Program-made: the position numbers and the translations under genes
Origin: Amycolatopsis acidicola
GTDB taxonomy: Bacteria; Actinomycetota; Actinomycetes; Mycobacteriales; Pseudonocardiaceae
Length of the DNA: 54,948 nt
Reading direction: 5' to 3'
NCBI RefSeq assembly: GCF_007713735.2
Contig: NZ_VMNW02000059.1
Span: 1 to 54,948 of the forward strand
In this document: piece by piece, positions 32,426 through 41,066 of the stretch
Layout: each line of letters starts with the position of its first letter
Position numbering within the stretch: position 1 is the stretch's first letter
Notes under the pieces: model-generated
The model's database searches: none
Told to the model about the DNA's origin: nothing
The model's input: the letters and a program-made list of their open reading frames with translations, nothing else

Positions 32426-33508
32426 ATGCCTGCGATTCCCTCCCTCGGTGGCCTGCGCGGCCGGGGCAACGGCCGGAACCGGGTGCAACCACCCATTCCC
32501 GTGCCGCTGTCCGCCTATGTGGTCGACTGCGCCGTGTACGTCGACGGCAAGCGGCTGCCCGGGCGCTGGACGCATGCCGAGGCCATCAAGGAGGTCCGGC
32601 ACCGCAGGGAGGGGTTCGTCTGGATCGGGTTGCACGAACCCGACGAGGAGCAGATCCAGGGCATCGCGGACATGTACGGGCTGCACGAGCTGGCGGTGGA
32701 AGACGCCGTGCAGGCGCATCAGCGGCCCAAGCTCGAGCGCTACGACGACACGCTGTTCATGGTGCTCAAGACGCTGCGGTACGTGGAGCACGAGTCGCCC
32801 GACACGGCCAACGAGATCGTCGAGACCGGCGAGCTGATGGCGTTCCTCGGGCTGGACTTCATCATCACCGTCCGGCACGGGGCGCATTCCGGGCTGGCCC
32901 GGCTCCGCCAGGACCTGGACGAGGACCCGGAGCGGCTCATGGCCGGCCCGGCCGCGGTGCTGCACGCGATCACCGACCACGTCGTCGACCACTACCTCGA
33001 GGTCACCAGCGCGGTCGAGGACGACATCGAGGAGATGGAGACCCGCGTCTTCGCTCCCCGCACGATGGTCAGCGCCGAGCAGATCTACCTGATGAAGCGC
33101 GAGGTGCTGGAGCTGCGCCGCGCGGTGATGCCGCTGGCCACGCCGGTGCGCCGGCTGGCCGAAGGCTTCACCCGGCTGGTGCCGGACGACGTGCGCTCCT
33201 ACTTCCGTGACGTCGACGACCACCTCACCACGGTGTCCGAGCGGGTGGCGGGGTTCGACGAACTGCTGACCACACTGGTCGACGCCACGGTCGCGAAGAT
33301 CTCGCTGCAGCAGAACACCGACATGCGCAAGATCACCGCCTGGGCGGCGATGATCACGGTGCCGACGATGATCGCCGGCGTCTACGGCATGAACTTCGAC
33401 TACATGCCCGAGCTGCACTGGAAGTTCGGGTATCCACTGGCGCTCGTCGTGATTCTCGCCGTGTGCCTGCTCCTCTACCGAATATTCAGGAAGAACAAGT
33501 GGCTCTGA
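32426..33508 (+). CDS. corA: CorA magnesium/cobalt transporter
   Basis: 360 residues from the ATG at 32426 with AGGAGA upstream (an upstream in-frame GTG at 32393 is less likely). A long soluble N-terminal domain is followed by two C-terminal membrane helices. The family GMN motif is intact in VYGMNFDYMPELHW, and the acidic/basic ends (RIFRKNKWL) are typical. It imports Mg2+ as a pentamer, gated by cytoplasmic Mg2+. The structured leader suggests extra control of its expression. Confidence 0.96.
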   Translation: MPAIPSLGGLRGRGNGRNRVQPPIPVPLSAYVVDCAVYVDGKRLPGRWTHAEAIKEVRHRREGFVWIGLHEPDEEQIQGIADMYGLHELAVEDAVQAHQRPKLERYDDTLFMVLKTLRYVEHESPDTANEIVETGELMAFLGLDFIITVRHGAHSGLARLRQDLDEDPERLMAGPAAVLHAITDHVVDHYLEVTSAVEDDIEEMETRVFAPRTMVSAEQIYLMKREVLELRRAVMPLATPVRRLAEGFTRLVPDDVRSYFRDVDDHLTTVSERVAGFDELLTTLVDATVAKISLQQNTDMRKITAWAAMITVPTMIAGVYGMNFDYMPELHWKFGYPLALVVILAVCLLLYRIFRKNKWL

Positions 33509-33545
33509 GTCCCGCTCTTCCTGTTCTCGTGAAAGGAGTTTCCTC

Positions 33546-33662
33546 ATGTCCCGGTTGCTCACCAACCTGAAGTTCTGGGCGCTCACGCTCTGCGTGGTCT
33601 GGATCGCGACGGTCGCGTTCTTCATCGCCGACCATCCGGACCTCGCACGCGCCGCCCACTGA
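33546..33662 (+). CDS. 38-residue membrane peptide downstream of corA
   Basis: ATG at 33546 has a good Shine-Dalgarno (AAAGGAG, 8 nt upstream). One hydrophobic helix (FWALTLCVVWIATVAFFIA) is flanked by basic residues before (SRLLTNLK) and acidic/polar after (DHPDLARAAH), so N-in topology is expected. It lies 37 nt after the corA stop. Too short for automatic callers; probably real and co-transcribed. No family recognised. Confidence 0.65.
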   Translation: MSRLLTNLKFWALTLCVVWIATVAFFIADHPDLARAAH

Positions 33663-33992
33663 CACGCGCCGAACGCGGCGCCGATGCGGGTCGGGGTCGC
33701 CGCCGCGCAAGGCCAGGAACCGCTATCGTTGCTGGTGACTGCGGTCCAGCGCGGCGACAGCTGCCTCGGTGCTGCTGGTGTGCAAGTTCCTTTGCCAGGG
33801 CGCCATCGCGCGTTACCGGCTCGTCGGGTGCGAACCCGAGATCGTGGCGGCTCCACGAAGGGGATCGCGGCGGCTCCACGAAAAGTTGCGGACTGCCGCG
33901 GGGAATGGCCGTTCGTCCTGGACGGGCGGGAAGGGTGGCGGCGTCAGCTGTCCGCACGCGGATGACCGCCGAAGGCAGTATTCTCCTCAGGC
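33663..33992. other. Gap before the phosphoesterase gene; short direct repeat only
   Basis: 330 nt with no gene I can support. It contains a 20-bp direct repeat (GATCGYGGCGGCTCCACGAA at 33840-33859 and 33863-33882). Several open frames here have no start signals and no familiar motifs. It presumably carries the promoter of the operon that follows. Confidence 0.6.
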
Positions 33993-34649
33993 ATGCGCGT
34001 CCTCGTAGTCGCGGATGAGGTCGACCAGCGGTTGTGGGCCCACGGGGCCGGTGACCTCGCGGTCGATCTCGTCCTCGGTGCGGGCGATCTTCCTTTCGAC
34101 TACCTCGAATTCCTCGCCGACGCGGTGAACCGGCCGGCGGTTTTCGTGCCCGGCAACCACGATCCCGATCTCGGCGGCCGGTCCCATCGTGGACTGTTCC
34201 TCCGTTCCGGGTTCCCGCAACGGTGGCCCGGCCCGCCGGGTTGGACGAACGCGGACGGCCGCGTGGTCGACGTCGCCGGGCTCCGCATCGCCGGGTTGGG
34301 CGGTTCGGTGCGCTACAACCTCGGCCCGAACCAGTGGACGCAGGCGCAGCAAACCCGGCGTGCCAGGCGGCTGGTGCGCGAGGCCGAGCGCAAACGGCGC
34401 AAGGACAGCCGCGGGGTGGACATCCTGCTGACGCACGCGCCGCCGCGCGGGCTCGGCGACCGTGAGGACCCGCCGCACCACGGCTTCGAGTGTCTACAGT
34501 GGACCATCGAACGACTCGGGCCGGAGTGGTTGCTGCACGGGCACATCCACCCCTATGGCGAGCGGACGCCCGATCGCCGCGTCGGCGGCACGCGCATCCG
34601 CAACGTCGTCGGGCGGCAGATCCTCGAACTGGACGGGGTGCGCGCGTGA
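33993..34649 (+). CDS. Calcineurin-like metallophosphoesterase
   Basis: 218 residues. Metal-ligand motifs are partly canonical: the N-terminal DxH is replaced (VVADEVDQRLW), but GAGDL, PGNHDPD, LLTHAPP and LHGHIHPYG are all present. The loss of the first His may alter metal site 1. Family members hydrolyse phosphomonoesters or diesters. The stop overlaps the next start by 4 nt, so it is coupled to a ParB-fold protein. Confidence 0.87.
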   Translation: MRVLVVADEVDQRLWAHGAGDLAVDLVLGAGDLPFDYLEFLADAVNRPAVFVPGNHDPDLGGRSHRGLFLRSGFPQRWPGPPGWTNADGRVVDVAGLRIAGLGGSVRYNLGPNQWTQAQQTRRARRLVREAERKRRKDSRGVDILLTHAPPRGLGDREDPPHHGFECLQWTIERLGPEWLLHGHIHPYGERTPDRRVGGTRIRNVVGRQILELDGVRA

Positions 34650-35488
34650 GCAGCACGGGATTTCCGAGGGCCGACGCCGAACACGACTTCCTGCGCGCCC
34701 GCCGTCGTCAGGTGCTCTCGCGGCTGGCGAACTGGCTGCGCCGCGAACCCGACGACGTCAACATCATGCTGCCCTTCGACGAAGTGGTCGAAGCGCTCGG
34801 GTACGAGGGCGAGCAGCGGCTGGGGTTACGCGTGATCCGGCTGGACAGCATCGTCGGCAGCGTGGACCGCGGCCGCGACTTCGACCGCCGGTTCCGGCCG
34901 ACGTCCGGGCGGGTGCGGGAACGCTGGGAAAGGCTCGCGCTGGCCGCGCGCCGCGGCGAGAGCATCCCGCCGATCGAGGTGTACCGGGTCGGCGAGCTGC
35001 ACTTCATCATCGACGGGCACCACCGGGTCTCTGTCGCGCACGCGCTTCGTCTGTCCACAATAGACGCCTACGTGACCGTCGTGCGGACGAAGCTGAACCC
35101 GGCCGGGATCCGGTACCGGGGCGATCTGATCGTGAAGGACTACCGGCGGCTCTTCCTCGACAGGGTGCCGCTGGCCGGTGGCGCGAGGGCCGAGGTGGTG
35201 CTCCGGGAGCACTGGCACTACGCGATGCTCGGCGAGCACGTGGAGGCCTGGGGCTTCCGGCTGATGCAGGACGAGGGCATCTTCCTCGACCGCGTCGCGG
35301 TGGCGAACCGGTGGTACGAACAGGAATACCGCCCGGTGGTGGAAATGCTGCGGCAGGCGGACCTCGTCGGCGACCGCACCGAGGCCGAGGCCTACATGTG
35401 GGTCGCAGCCGAACGGTACCGCCTGATCCGCACGCACCGGTGGGACGACGAGGTCATCGAGACCCTGCGGTCGTCCCACCGGCGCTGA
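34646..35488 (+). CDS. ParB-fold protein with a DUF4032-like tail
   Basis: 280 residues from the GTG at 34646 (GTGA overlap). Residues about 50-160 look like a ParB/Srx-type N-terminal domain: LRVIRLDSIVGSVDR, PPIEVYRVG, then IIDGHHRVSVAHA, the GHHR variant of the nucleotide-binding motif. Residues about 200-275 (AMLGEHVEAWGFRLM, RTEAEAYMWVAAERY) resemble the DUF4032 region. No helix-turn-helix for parS binding is seen and no parA is nearby, so chromosome partitioning is unlikely. Confidence 0.72.
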   Translation: MSSTGFPRADAEHDFLRARRRQVLSRLANWLRREPDDVNIMLPFDEVVEALGYEGEQRLGLRVIRLDSIVGSVDRGRDFDRRFRPTSGRVRERWERLALAARRGESIPPIEVYRVGELHFIIDGHHRVSVAHALRLSTIDAYVTVVRTKLNPAGIRYRGDLIVKDYRRLFLDRVPLAGGARAEVVLREHWHYAMLGEHVEAWGFRLMQDEGIFLDRVAVANRWYEQEYRPVVEMLRQADLVGDRTEAEAYMWVAAERYRLIRTHRWDDEVIETLRSSHRR

Positions 35489-35491
35489 GTG

Positions 35492-36991
35492 TCACATGTG
35501 GACAGCGGCGGGTTCGCCACTGGACGGGGCGGGCGCGCCCGGCTTGAGCAGTAGCCCGCAGACCACCGCGCCGGCGATGAAGATGCCCGCGCCCCAGGCG
35601 AACGCCGTGGTGTAGCTGTGCACGGCGGCCTCCGCCACGACCTGTCCGGTCATCTGCTTGCCCGCCAGGAACGAGGTCGCCGCGTTCGCCGCGACCGAGC
35701 TCAGCAGCGCGGTCCCGATCGAACCGCCGACCTGCTGCGAGGTGTTCACGGTGGCCGAAGCGACACCGGCGTCGTGCCGGTCCACCCCGGCGGTGGCGAC
35801 GTTCATCGACGGCGCCATCGCGAGGCCGATGCCGAGGCCGATCACGATCAGCGGGCCCAGCACACCGTTGAGGTAGGTGCTGCTGGTGTCGATCATGCTG
35901 AGCCAGAACATCCCGGCAGCGGCGGCGGCCATGCCGATGGCCACCAGCGGCTTGGCCCCGAACCGCGGCAGCAGCGTGGCCGTCGAGGTGGTGGCGGTGA
36001 GCATCAGCGCGGCCACCATCGGCAGGTACGCGACGCCGGAGATCACCGGCGAGAAGCCGAGGTTCTGCTGCAGGTAGTAGGTCAGGAACAGGAAGATCCC
36101 GAACATCCCGATGCTGACGATGAACACCGCAAGGTACGCGCCACCGCGATCCCGGTCCAGGATCACGCGCAGCGGCAGGAGCGGGTTCCCGACCCGCTGC
36201 TGGATGGCGACGAACACGCCCAGCAGCACGACACCCGCGACGAGGAAGCCCCAGACCAGGACGTCGGACCAGTCGTGGGTCTCGGCGTTGGCGAACCCGT
36301 AGACCAACATGAACAGACCGGCCGAAGCCGTGATCGTGCCCGGGAGGTCCAGCTTCGGCCGGTGCTCCGACGGGCGGTGCTTCAGCAGCGTGAGCCCGCC
36401 GACGAAAGCGATCACGGCGAAGACGATGTTCACGAACATGCACCAGCGCCAGTCGAGGTACTGGGTCAGCACGCCACCGAGCAACAGGCCGAGCGCGGCT
36501 CCCCCACCGGCGATCGCCCCGAACACACCGAAGGCCCGGCCCCGCTCCTTGACGTCGGTGAACGTCGTGGTCAGCAGGGACAGCGCGGCCGGCGCGAGCA
36601 GCGCACCGAACACACCCTGCGCGGCGCGGGCGATGAGCAGCATCTCGATGCCGTTCGCCGCGCCACCGACCGCGGACGCGGCGGCGAACCCGGCGAGCCC
36701 GATCAGGAAGGCGTACTTGCGGCCGAACAGGTCCGCGACGCGGCCACCGAGGAGCAGCAGGCTGCCGAAGGCGAGCGCGTATGCGGTGACGACCCACTGG
36801 CGTGCGTCACTGGAGAAGCCCAGCTCCTGCTGCGCCGTGGGCAGTGCGATGTTCACGATCGTCGCGTCCAGCACCACCATGAGCTGGGCAAAGGCGATCA
36901 TCACCAGGATCAGCCAGCGCCTGGCGTGATGCGGGTCTTCTTGCTGCGCCGAGCTCACCGGCTCGGCGGCGACAGTGGGTGAATCAGTCAT
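35492..36991 (-). CDS. MFS drug exporter of the DHA2 (EmrB/QacA) family, 14 helices
   Basis: 499 residues from the ATG at 36991; the upstream frame runs antisense into the TetR gene. Signatures: motif D1-like LDATIVNIALPTAQ in helix 1, GGRVADLFGRKYAF (motif A), RAAQGVFGALLAPAALSLL (motif B). About 14 hydrophobic segments. It should export drugs or toxic metabolites using the proton gradient. The TetR gene diverges from it across a 104-nt gap with a dyad. Confidence 0.92.
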   Translation of the reverse strand: MTDSPTVAAEPVSSAQQEDPHHARRWLILVMIAFAQLMVVLDATIVNIALPTAQQELGFSSDARQWVVTAYALAFGSLLLLGGRVADLFGRKYAFLIGLAGFAAASAVGGAANGIEMLLIARAAQGVFGALLAPAALSLLTTTFTDVKERGRAFGVFGAIAGGGAALGLLLGGVLTQYLDWRWCMFVNIVFAVIAFVGGLTLLKHRPSEHRPKLDLPGTITASAGLFMLVYGFANAETHDWSDVLVWGFLVAGVVLLGVFVAIQQRVGNPLLPLRVILDRDRGGAYLAVFIVSIGMFGIFLFLTYYLQQNLGFSPVISGVAYLPMVAALMLTATTSTATLLPRFGAKPLVAIGMAAAAAGMFWLSMIDTSSTYLNGVLGPLIVIGLGIGLAMAPSMNVATAGVDRHDAGVASATVNTSQQVGGSIGTALLSSVAANAATSFLAGKQMTGQVVAEAAVHSYTTAFAWGAGIFIAGAVVCGLLLKPGAPAPSSGEPAAVHM

Positions 36992-37025
36992 TCGCGGTTT
37001 CCCCTGACGTACTATGTGGAGTAGA

Positions 37026-37043
37026 GACCTCCCCTTCGAGGTC
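37026..37043. promoter_or_regulatory. Dyad in the MFS/TetR intergenic region
   Basis: GACCTC-n6-GAGGTC inverted repeat, with further outer symmetry (GTGGA at 37016 and TCCAC at 37042). Probable operator for the TetR protein encoded at 37096. Confidence 0.6.
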
Positions 37044-37095
37044 CACCGTACAGGAAGTGGAGGAGTCACCTCGACTTCAACGGAGATGGGAACGC

Positions 37096-37761
37096 ATGAT
37101 TCGGGACACACCGCGGACCGCAACGACGCGGCCGCTCCGGCGGGACGCCGAACGCAACCGCCAGCGCATGATCGCCGCCGCACGCGAGGTTTTCCGCGAG
37201 CGCGGGTTCGAAACCACGCTGGACGACGTCGCCGCCAAGGCCGGGCTCGGCGTGGGCACTGTCTACCGCCGCTTCCCGAACAAGGAACACCTCGTGGAAG
37301 CGATGTTCGCCGAGCGGCTGGACGAGATCGGTGAGCTGGCGCAGGAGGCGCTGAAGCGAGGCGACGCGTGGCAGGCGTTCACCGATTTCCTTTGGCACGC
37401 CGCGGAATCCATCGCCGCGGACCGGGGCCTGCACGACGTGATGGTCAGCAAGGCGTTCGGGCACGAGCGCGTGGCCGAAGCGCGCGACAGGCTGGTGCCG
37501 CTGGTGCAGGAACTGGTGGACCGTGCCCAGCGCAGCGGCTGCCTGCGCAAGGATTTCGAGCCGCAGGACATGATCGTGCTGTTCAAGATGCTCGGTGCCG
37601 CGGCGCAGTACACCCACCCCATCTCGGACGATCTGTGGAAGCGCTACTTCGCATTGGTGCTCGACAGTTTGCGGGGACGGCCGGAGCCGCCGTCGCGGTT
37701 GCCGGTGAAGGCGCCGGACATCGAGATCCTCGACAACGCGATGAACCATTGGTGCAAGTGA
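37096..37761 (+). CDS. TetR-family regulator of the DHA2 exporter
   Basis: 221 residues from the ATG at 37096 with GGAGA upstream. HTH: MIAAAREVFRERGFETTLDD, then VAAKAGLGVGTVYRRFPNKE. The C-terminal half fits the SbtR/TetR_C type (LVQELVDRAQRSGCLRKDF, MLGAAAQYTHP). It is divergent from the exporter and should repress it. Its last 118 bp are overlapped antisense by the DMT gene frame. Confidence 0.9.
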   Translation: MIRDTPRTATTRPLRRDAERNRQRMIAAAREVFRERGFETTLDDVAAKAGLGVGTVYRRFPNKEHLVEAMFAERLDEIGELAQEALKRGDAWQAFTDFLWHAAESIAADRGLHDVMVSKAFGHERVAEARDRLVPLVQELVDRAQRSGCLRKDFEPQDMIVLFKMLGAAAQYTHPISDDLWKRYFALVLDSLRGRPEPPSRLPVKAPDIEILDNAMNHWCK

Positions 37762-38588
37762 GCTTTCTCACCCTGTGACGAAGGCCCCCGCCGGGAGAGC
37801 ACCGCGATCCCGGCGATCGCGACGACGCCGCACACCGCGAAGGCGGCGAGCGTGCCCGGCGCGAGTGCGCGCGCTTCGCCGAGAACGGTCATGCCCAGTG
37901 CCGTCGCGGAGATCGGGTTCGCCACCGTCTGGCAGCCCACGACGACATCCGGCGGTCCGCTCGCGTGCCCGAGCTGCACCAGCCACGCGGCAACGGCGAA
38001 CGCCACCACCGCGCCGAGCAAGGACAACCACGGCAGCTCCGCGAAACCCAGCGTCCGCAGCGAGTAGGCCACGTCGCGCATGAGCACGGACACCAGGCCG
38101 TAGCCCACCCCGGCCGCGGTGGAAAGCGCGACGCAGCGCGTGACCCCGCGGCTCAGGAATGCCGCCACACCAAGCAGAACCATCACGACGGCGATCAGCT
38201 GCACGGACTCGGGCACCGCGGCGGGCGGGATGTCCGCGTCCTGTGCCGCGTCCGCCGAAAACGCGACGAAAGCGCCCACGGACAACGAAATCGCGCCGAT
38301 CCCGAAGGCCGCCGCGCGACTGACCTCCCCGCCCAGGAGCGCCACTACCGGCAACGCGAGCACGACGAGCGGCGCCACGACGATCACCGGCGCGAGCATC
38401 AGTGCGACGATCTGGAGCACCGAACACGTCGTCAGCACGACGAGCCCGAGCTGCCAGTCACGGTTCCGGGCCAGCGCGCCGAGCCGGAGCCCGTGGGCCT
38501 GCGCGCGTACGCCGTTGTGCTGCAGTTTCGCGCCCACTGCGGCGCACACGGCGGCCAACGCGGCGCAGAGCACCGCCACGGCGGTCAT
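37644..38588 (-). CDS. DMT/EamA-like membrane protein
   Basis: 314 residues from the ATG at 38588. About nine to ten hydrophobic helices, beginning VAVLCAALAAVCAAVGAKLQ and including VIVVAPLVVLALPVVALLGG. It resembles the actinobacterial DMT/NIPA-like transporters. Substrate unknown. The final about 40 codons run antisense through the end of the convergent TetR gene and are hydrophilic (SGRPRKLSSTNAK), unlike the rest, so the protein may have gained a tail by loss of its own stop. Confidence 0.75.
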   Translation of the reverse strand: MTAVAVLCAALAAVCAAVGAKLQHNGVRAQAHGLRLGALARNRDWQLGLVVLTTCSVLQIVALMLAPVIVVAPLVVLALPVVALLGGEVSRAAAFGIGAISLSVGAFVAFSADAAQDADIPPAAVPESVQLIAVVMVLLGVAAFLSRGVTRCVALSTAAGVGYGLVSVLMRDVAYSLRTLGFAELPWLSLLGAVVAFAVAAWLVQLGHASGPPDVVVGCQTVANPISATALGMTVLGEARALAPGTLAAFAVCGVVAIAGIAVLSRRGPSSQGEKAHLHQWFIALSRISMSGAFTGNRDGGSGRPRKLSSTNAK

Positions 38589-38641
38589 CGGAGGAGGATC
38601 TCCACGGGCGCGAGCATGCCCACGCCCGGCTGAGAACTCGT

Positions 38642-39520
38642 TCAGGTGGGCGGGTTCTCGCATTCCGCCGCTACCCGCTCCGGCGCCTCACGCGGCGGAA
38701 AGTGGCCAACGCCGTCGAGCACGACCCGCCGGTAACCGGCAGTGAAGAGCTTTTCCTTGCCCGCACTCGTTTCCGGGAGGTTGTCGGCGTCCTCCCCTCC
38801 GTGCAGCACCAGCGTCGGCCGCTGAACAGGGACCGGTTCCGCCAGCTGCCGCTCGATGTCGGCGTAAGCGCTGTCACCCTCGGCTTCGCCCCAGCGATGC
38901 ATGTACGCGTGCACGGTGATCGGCGCCCAGTCCTCGTTGTCCCAGGCCGCAGCCGCCTCGTCGAACTCGGCGGCGTCGAACTTCCACGACGGCGCCCAGA
39001 CGCGCCACAGGTACCGGCAGAACTCCCGGCGGTCTTCGGTCACCGCGCGACGGCCGCGTCCTGTCGCCACCAGCCACTCGTACCAGTACGCGTGGTGCAG
39101 CGGCCAGCTCAACGGGATGTCGGCGCGGCTCGAGGCGTAGCCCGCCGACATCGCCACGATGTCCCGGACCCGGTCGGGGAACAGCGCCCCGACCACGTAA
39201 GCCGCGCGGGCGCCCCAGTCGTGCCCGATCAGCCGCACGTCCGAAAGTTCTTTCACGGCAAGGAAATCGGCGAGATCGCGGCCGAGTGCGCCGATCTGCC
39301 CGCTGCGCGGTTTGTCCGCGCGCCGGAACCGGGTCGGCCCGAACCCGCGCAGGTAAGGCCGGAATACCCGGTACCCGTCGCGGTGCCAGTGCGGCAGCAG
39401 CCCGTCCCAGCAGTGCGGGTCGTCCGGCCAGCCGTGCACGGCCACGAGCGGCCGACCGCCGGCCGGACCGCTGACCTCGTAGGCGATCTCCAGATCCGCG
39501 GTGAGCACTGTCTCGGTCAT
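38642..39520 (-). CDS. Alpha/beta hydrolase, epoxide-hydrolase-like
   Basis: 292 residues from the ATG at 39520. Signatures: VHGWPDDPHCWDGL (HGxP oxyanion motif), nucleophile Asp elbow GHDWGARAAY, a cap region rich in Trp, LVLHGGEDADNLPE and GVGHFPPRE. The Asp nucleophile in GHDWG is typical of epoxide hydrolases and haloalkane dehalogenases. It lies 35 nt downstream of the MFS gene. Confidence 0.87.
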   Translation of the reverse strand: MTETVLTADLEIAYEVSGPAGGRPLVAVHGWPDDPHCWDGLLPHWHRDGYRVFRPYLRGFGPTRFRRADKPRSGQIGALGRDLADFLAVKELSDVRLIGHDWGARAAYVVGALFPDRVRDIVAMSAGYASSRADIPLSWPLHHAYWYEWLVATGRGRRAVTEDRREFCRYLWRVWAPSWKFDAAEFDEAAAAWDNEDWAPITVHAYMHRWGEAEGDSAYADIERQLAEPVPVQRPTLVLHGGEDADNLPETSAGKEKLFTAGYRRVVLDGVGHFPPREAPERVAAECENPPT

Positions 39521-39555
39521 CTCACTGGCCTTGCCGGACAGGCCGGGCCCCAAAC

Positions 39556-40980
39556 TCAGCCGTGCGCCTGCTGCGCGTGCTTGGGCAGCAGGCCGACCAA
39601 CAGCAGCACCACCAGGTTCAGCCCCGCGACGATGCCGAAAACCAGTTCGGCGGCGGTGAAGTACGAGTGCTGTCCGGCCGAGGCGAAGAACACCGTGCCG
39701 AGCGCGGCGACGCCGATGGCGCCCGCGAACTGCTGGGCCGCGTTGAGCAGCCCCGCGCCGGTGCCGACCTCTTCTGCGGTGGCGTTGCCGAGGATGAAAT
39801 CGACCAGCGGGACGAACACCAGCCCGGAGCCGAAACCGGTCACCAGCAACGCGGGCGCGAGCTTCCAGACCGTGACGTCGGTGCCCCAGTGGGCAACGGA
39901 CCACCACAGCGACAGCAGCCCGACGACGGCGATGCCCAGCCCGAGGTGCAGGCTCGCGCGCCCCAGTTTCTCGGCGAGCACGGCACCCGCGAGGAGCACG
40001 GCGACGGCGGTGCCGAGCGCCCACGGGATCAGCGTGAGCCCGGTCCGCAGCGGCGTCCAGCCGAGGCCCGATTGCAGCAGCAGGTTGATGACCAGGACGA
40101 ACGCGCTCAGCGCCGCGTAGAACCCGGCCACGATCACCAGCCCGACGACGAAACTGCGCTTGCGGAACAACGACGGCGTGATCACCGGATGCCGGCTTCG
40201 CCGTTCGGACACGACGAACAGGCCGAGCAACGCGACCCCGGCGGCCATCATCAGATACGTCCACACCGGCCAGCCGAGGTCGCGCCCCTGGATGAGCGGG
40301 ATGATCAACAGCGCCGAAGCCGCGGTGAGCAGGCCGACGCCGGTCAGGTCGAGGCGGGCGGCGGGGTCCTCGCCGCCGCGGCGCGGCAGGACGCGCCACG
40401 CGAGCACGAGCGCGAGGACGCCGAACGGGACGTTGATCAGGAAGATCGACCGCCACTGGCTGCCGAACAGGTCGAGGTGCAGCAGCCAGCCGGCCAGGAT
40501 CGGGCCTGCCACGGTGGCCAGCCCCATCAGCGGGCCGATCGGCATCAGCGCCTTCCTCAGCCGCCGCGGCGGGAAGACGATCTTCACCAGGGCCAGCCCC
40601 TGCGGGATCATGACCGACCCGAACAGGCCCTGCAGCGTGCGGGCCACGATCAGGAAGACCACGCCCGGGGCCAGCCCGCAGGCCAGCGACGCCAGCGTGA
40701 AACCGGTCATGCCCAGCAGGAACAACCGCCGTCTGCCGAACAGATCGCCCAGCCGTCCGGAGGTCACGAGGCCGAGGGCGAAGGCCGCCGTGTAGGCGCT
40801 GAGCACCCACTGCACCGTCACCTCACTGCCACCGAGGTCCGCGCGGATGGACGGGCCGGCGAGGTTGGCGACGCTGGAGTCGATCAGGTCCATGACGTCG
40901 GCAAGGAACACGACGACCAGGACGAGCCACGCGGTGCGCGGCGGCAGCGTGGTGGCGGCGGGCGCCGCGAAAGTAGTCAC
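39556..40980 (-). CDS. MFS drug exporter (DHA2-type)
   Basis: 474 residues from the GTG at 40980; GTG at 40986 is also possible. Motifs: LIDSSVANLAGPSI in helix 1, SGRLGDLFGRRRLFLL (motif A), ARTLQGLFGSVMIPQGLAL (motif B). About 14 hydrophobic segments. Three operator-like dyads lie immediately upstream, one abutting the start codon, so it is probably repressed by the TetR protein at 41067. The downstream hydrolase may be in the same transcript. Confidence 0.9.
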   Translation of the reverse strand: MTTFAAPAATTLPPRTAWLVLVVVFLADVMDLIDSSVANLAGPSIRADLGGSEVTVQWVLSAYTAAFALGLVTSGRLGDLFGRRRLFLLGMTGFTLASLACGLAPGVVFLIVARTLQGLFGSVMIPQGLALVKIVFPPRRLRKALMPIGPLMGLATVAGPILAGWLLHLDLFGSQWRSIFLINVPFGVLALVLAWRVLPRRGGEDPAARLDLTGVGLLTAASALLIIPLIQGRDLGWPVWTYLMMAAGVALLGLFVVSERRSRHPVITPSLFRKRSFVVGLVIVAGFYAALSAFVLVINLLLQSGLGWTPLRTGLTLIPWALGTAVAVLLAGAVLAEKLGRASLHLGLGIAVVGLLSLWWSVAHWGTDVTVWKLAPALLVTGFGSGLVFVPLVDFILGNATAEEVGTGAGLLNAAQQFAGAIGVAALGTVFFASAGQHSYFTAAELVFGIVAGLNLVVLLLVGLLPKHAQQAHG

Positions 40981-41052
40981 GAACACCGTTCTACACACGA
41001 ACACCGTTCGTGGCAAGTCGAGCAGTGTTCCCAGTAATGCAGAACACTGTTC
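40981..41052. promoter_or_regulatory. Three TetR operator copies between exporter and regulator
   Basis: GAACACCGTTC at 40981-40991 and 40999-41009, and GAACACTGTTC at 41042-41052; each is an imperfect dyad GAAC-n3-GTTC. A further half CAGTGTTC at 41023-41030 forms an 8-bp inverted repeat with 41042-41049. The first copy touches the exporter GTG; the last is 14 nt before the regulator ATG. Confidence 0.78.
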
Positions 41053-41066
41053 GCTAGACTGGCCGC

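Noticed and set aside
33663..33992. Possible gene in the gap before the phosphoesterase
   Set aside because: Open frames on both strands lack ribosome sites and recognisable motifs; only a 20-bp direct repeat is present.
34646..35488. Chromosome partitioning ParB
   Set aside because: No ParA neighbour, no parS-binding helix-turn-helix and a different C-terminal domain; only the N-terminal fold is ParB-like.
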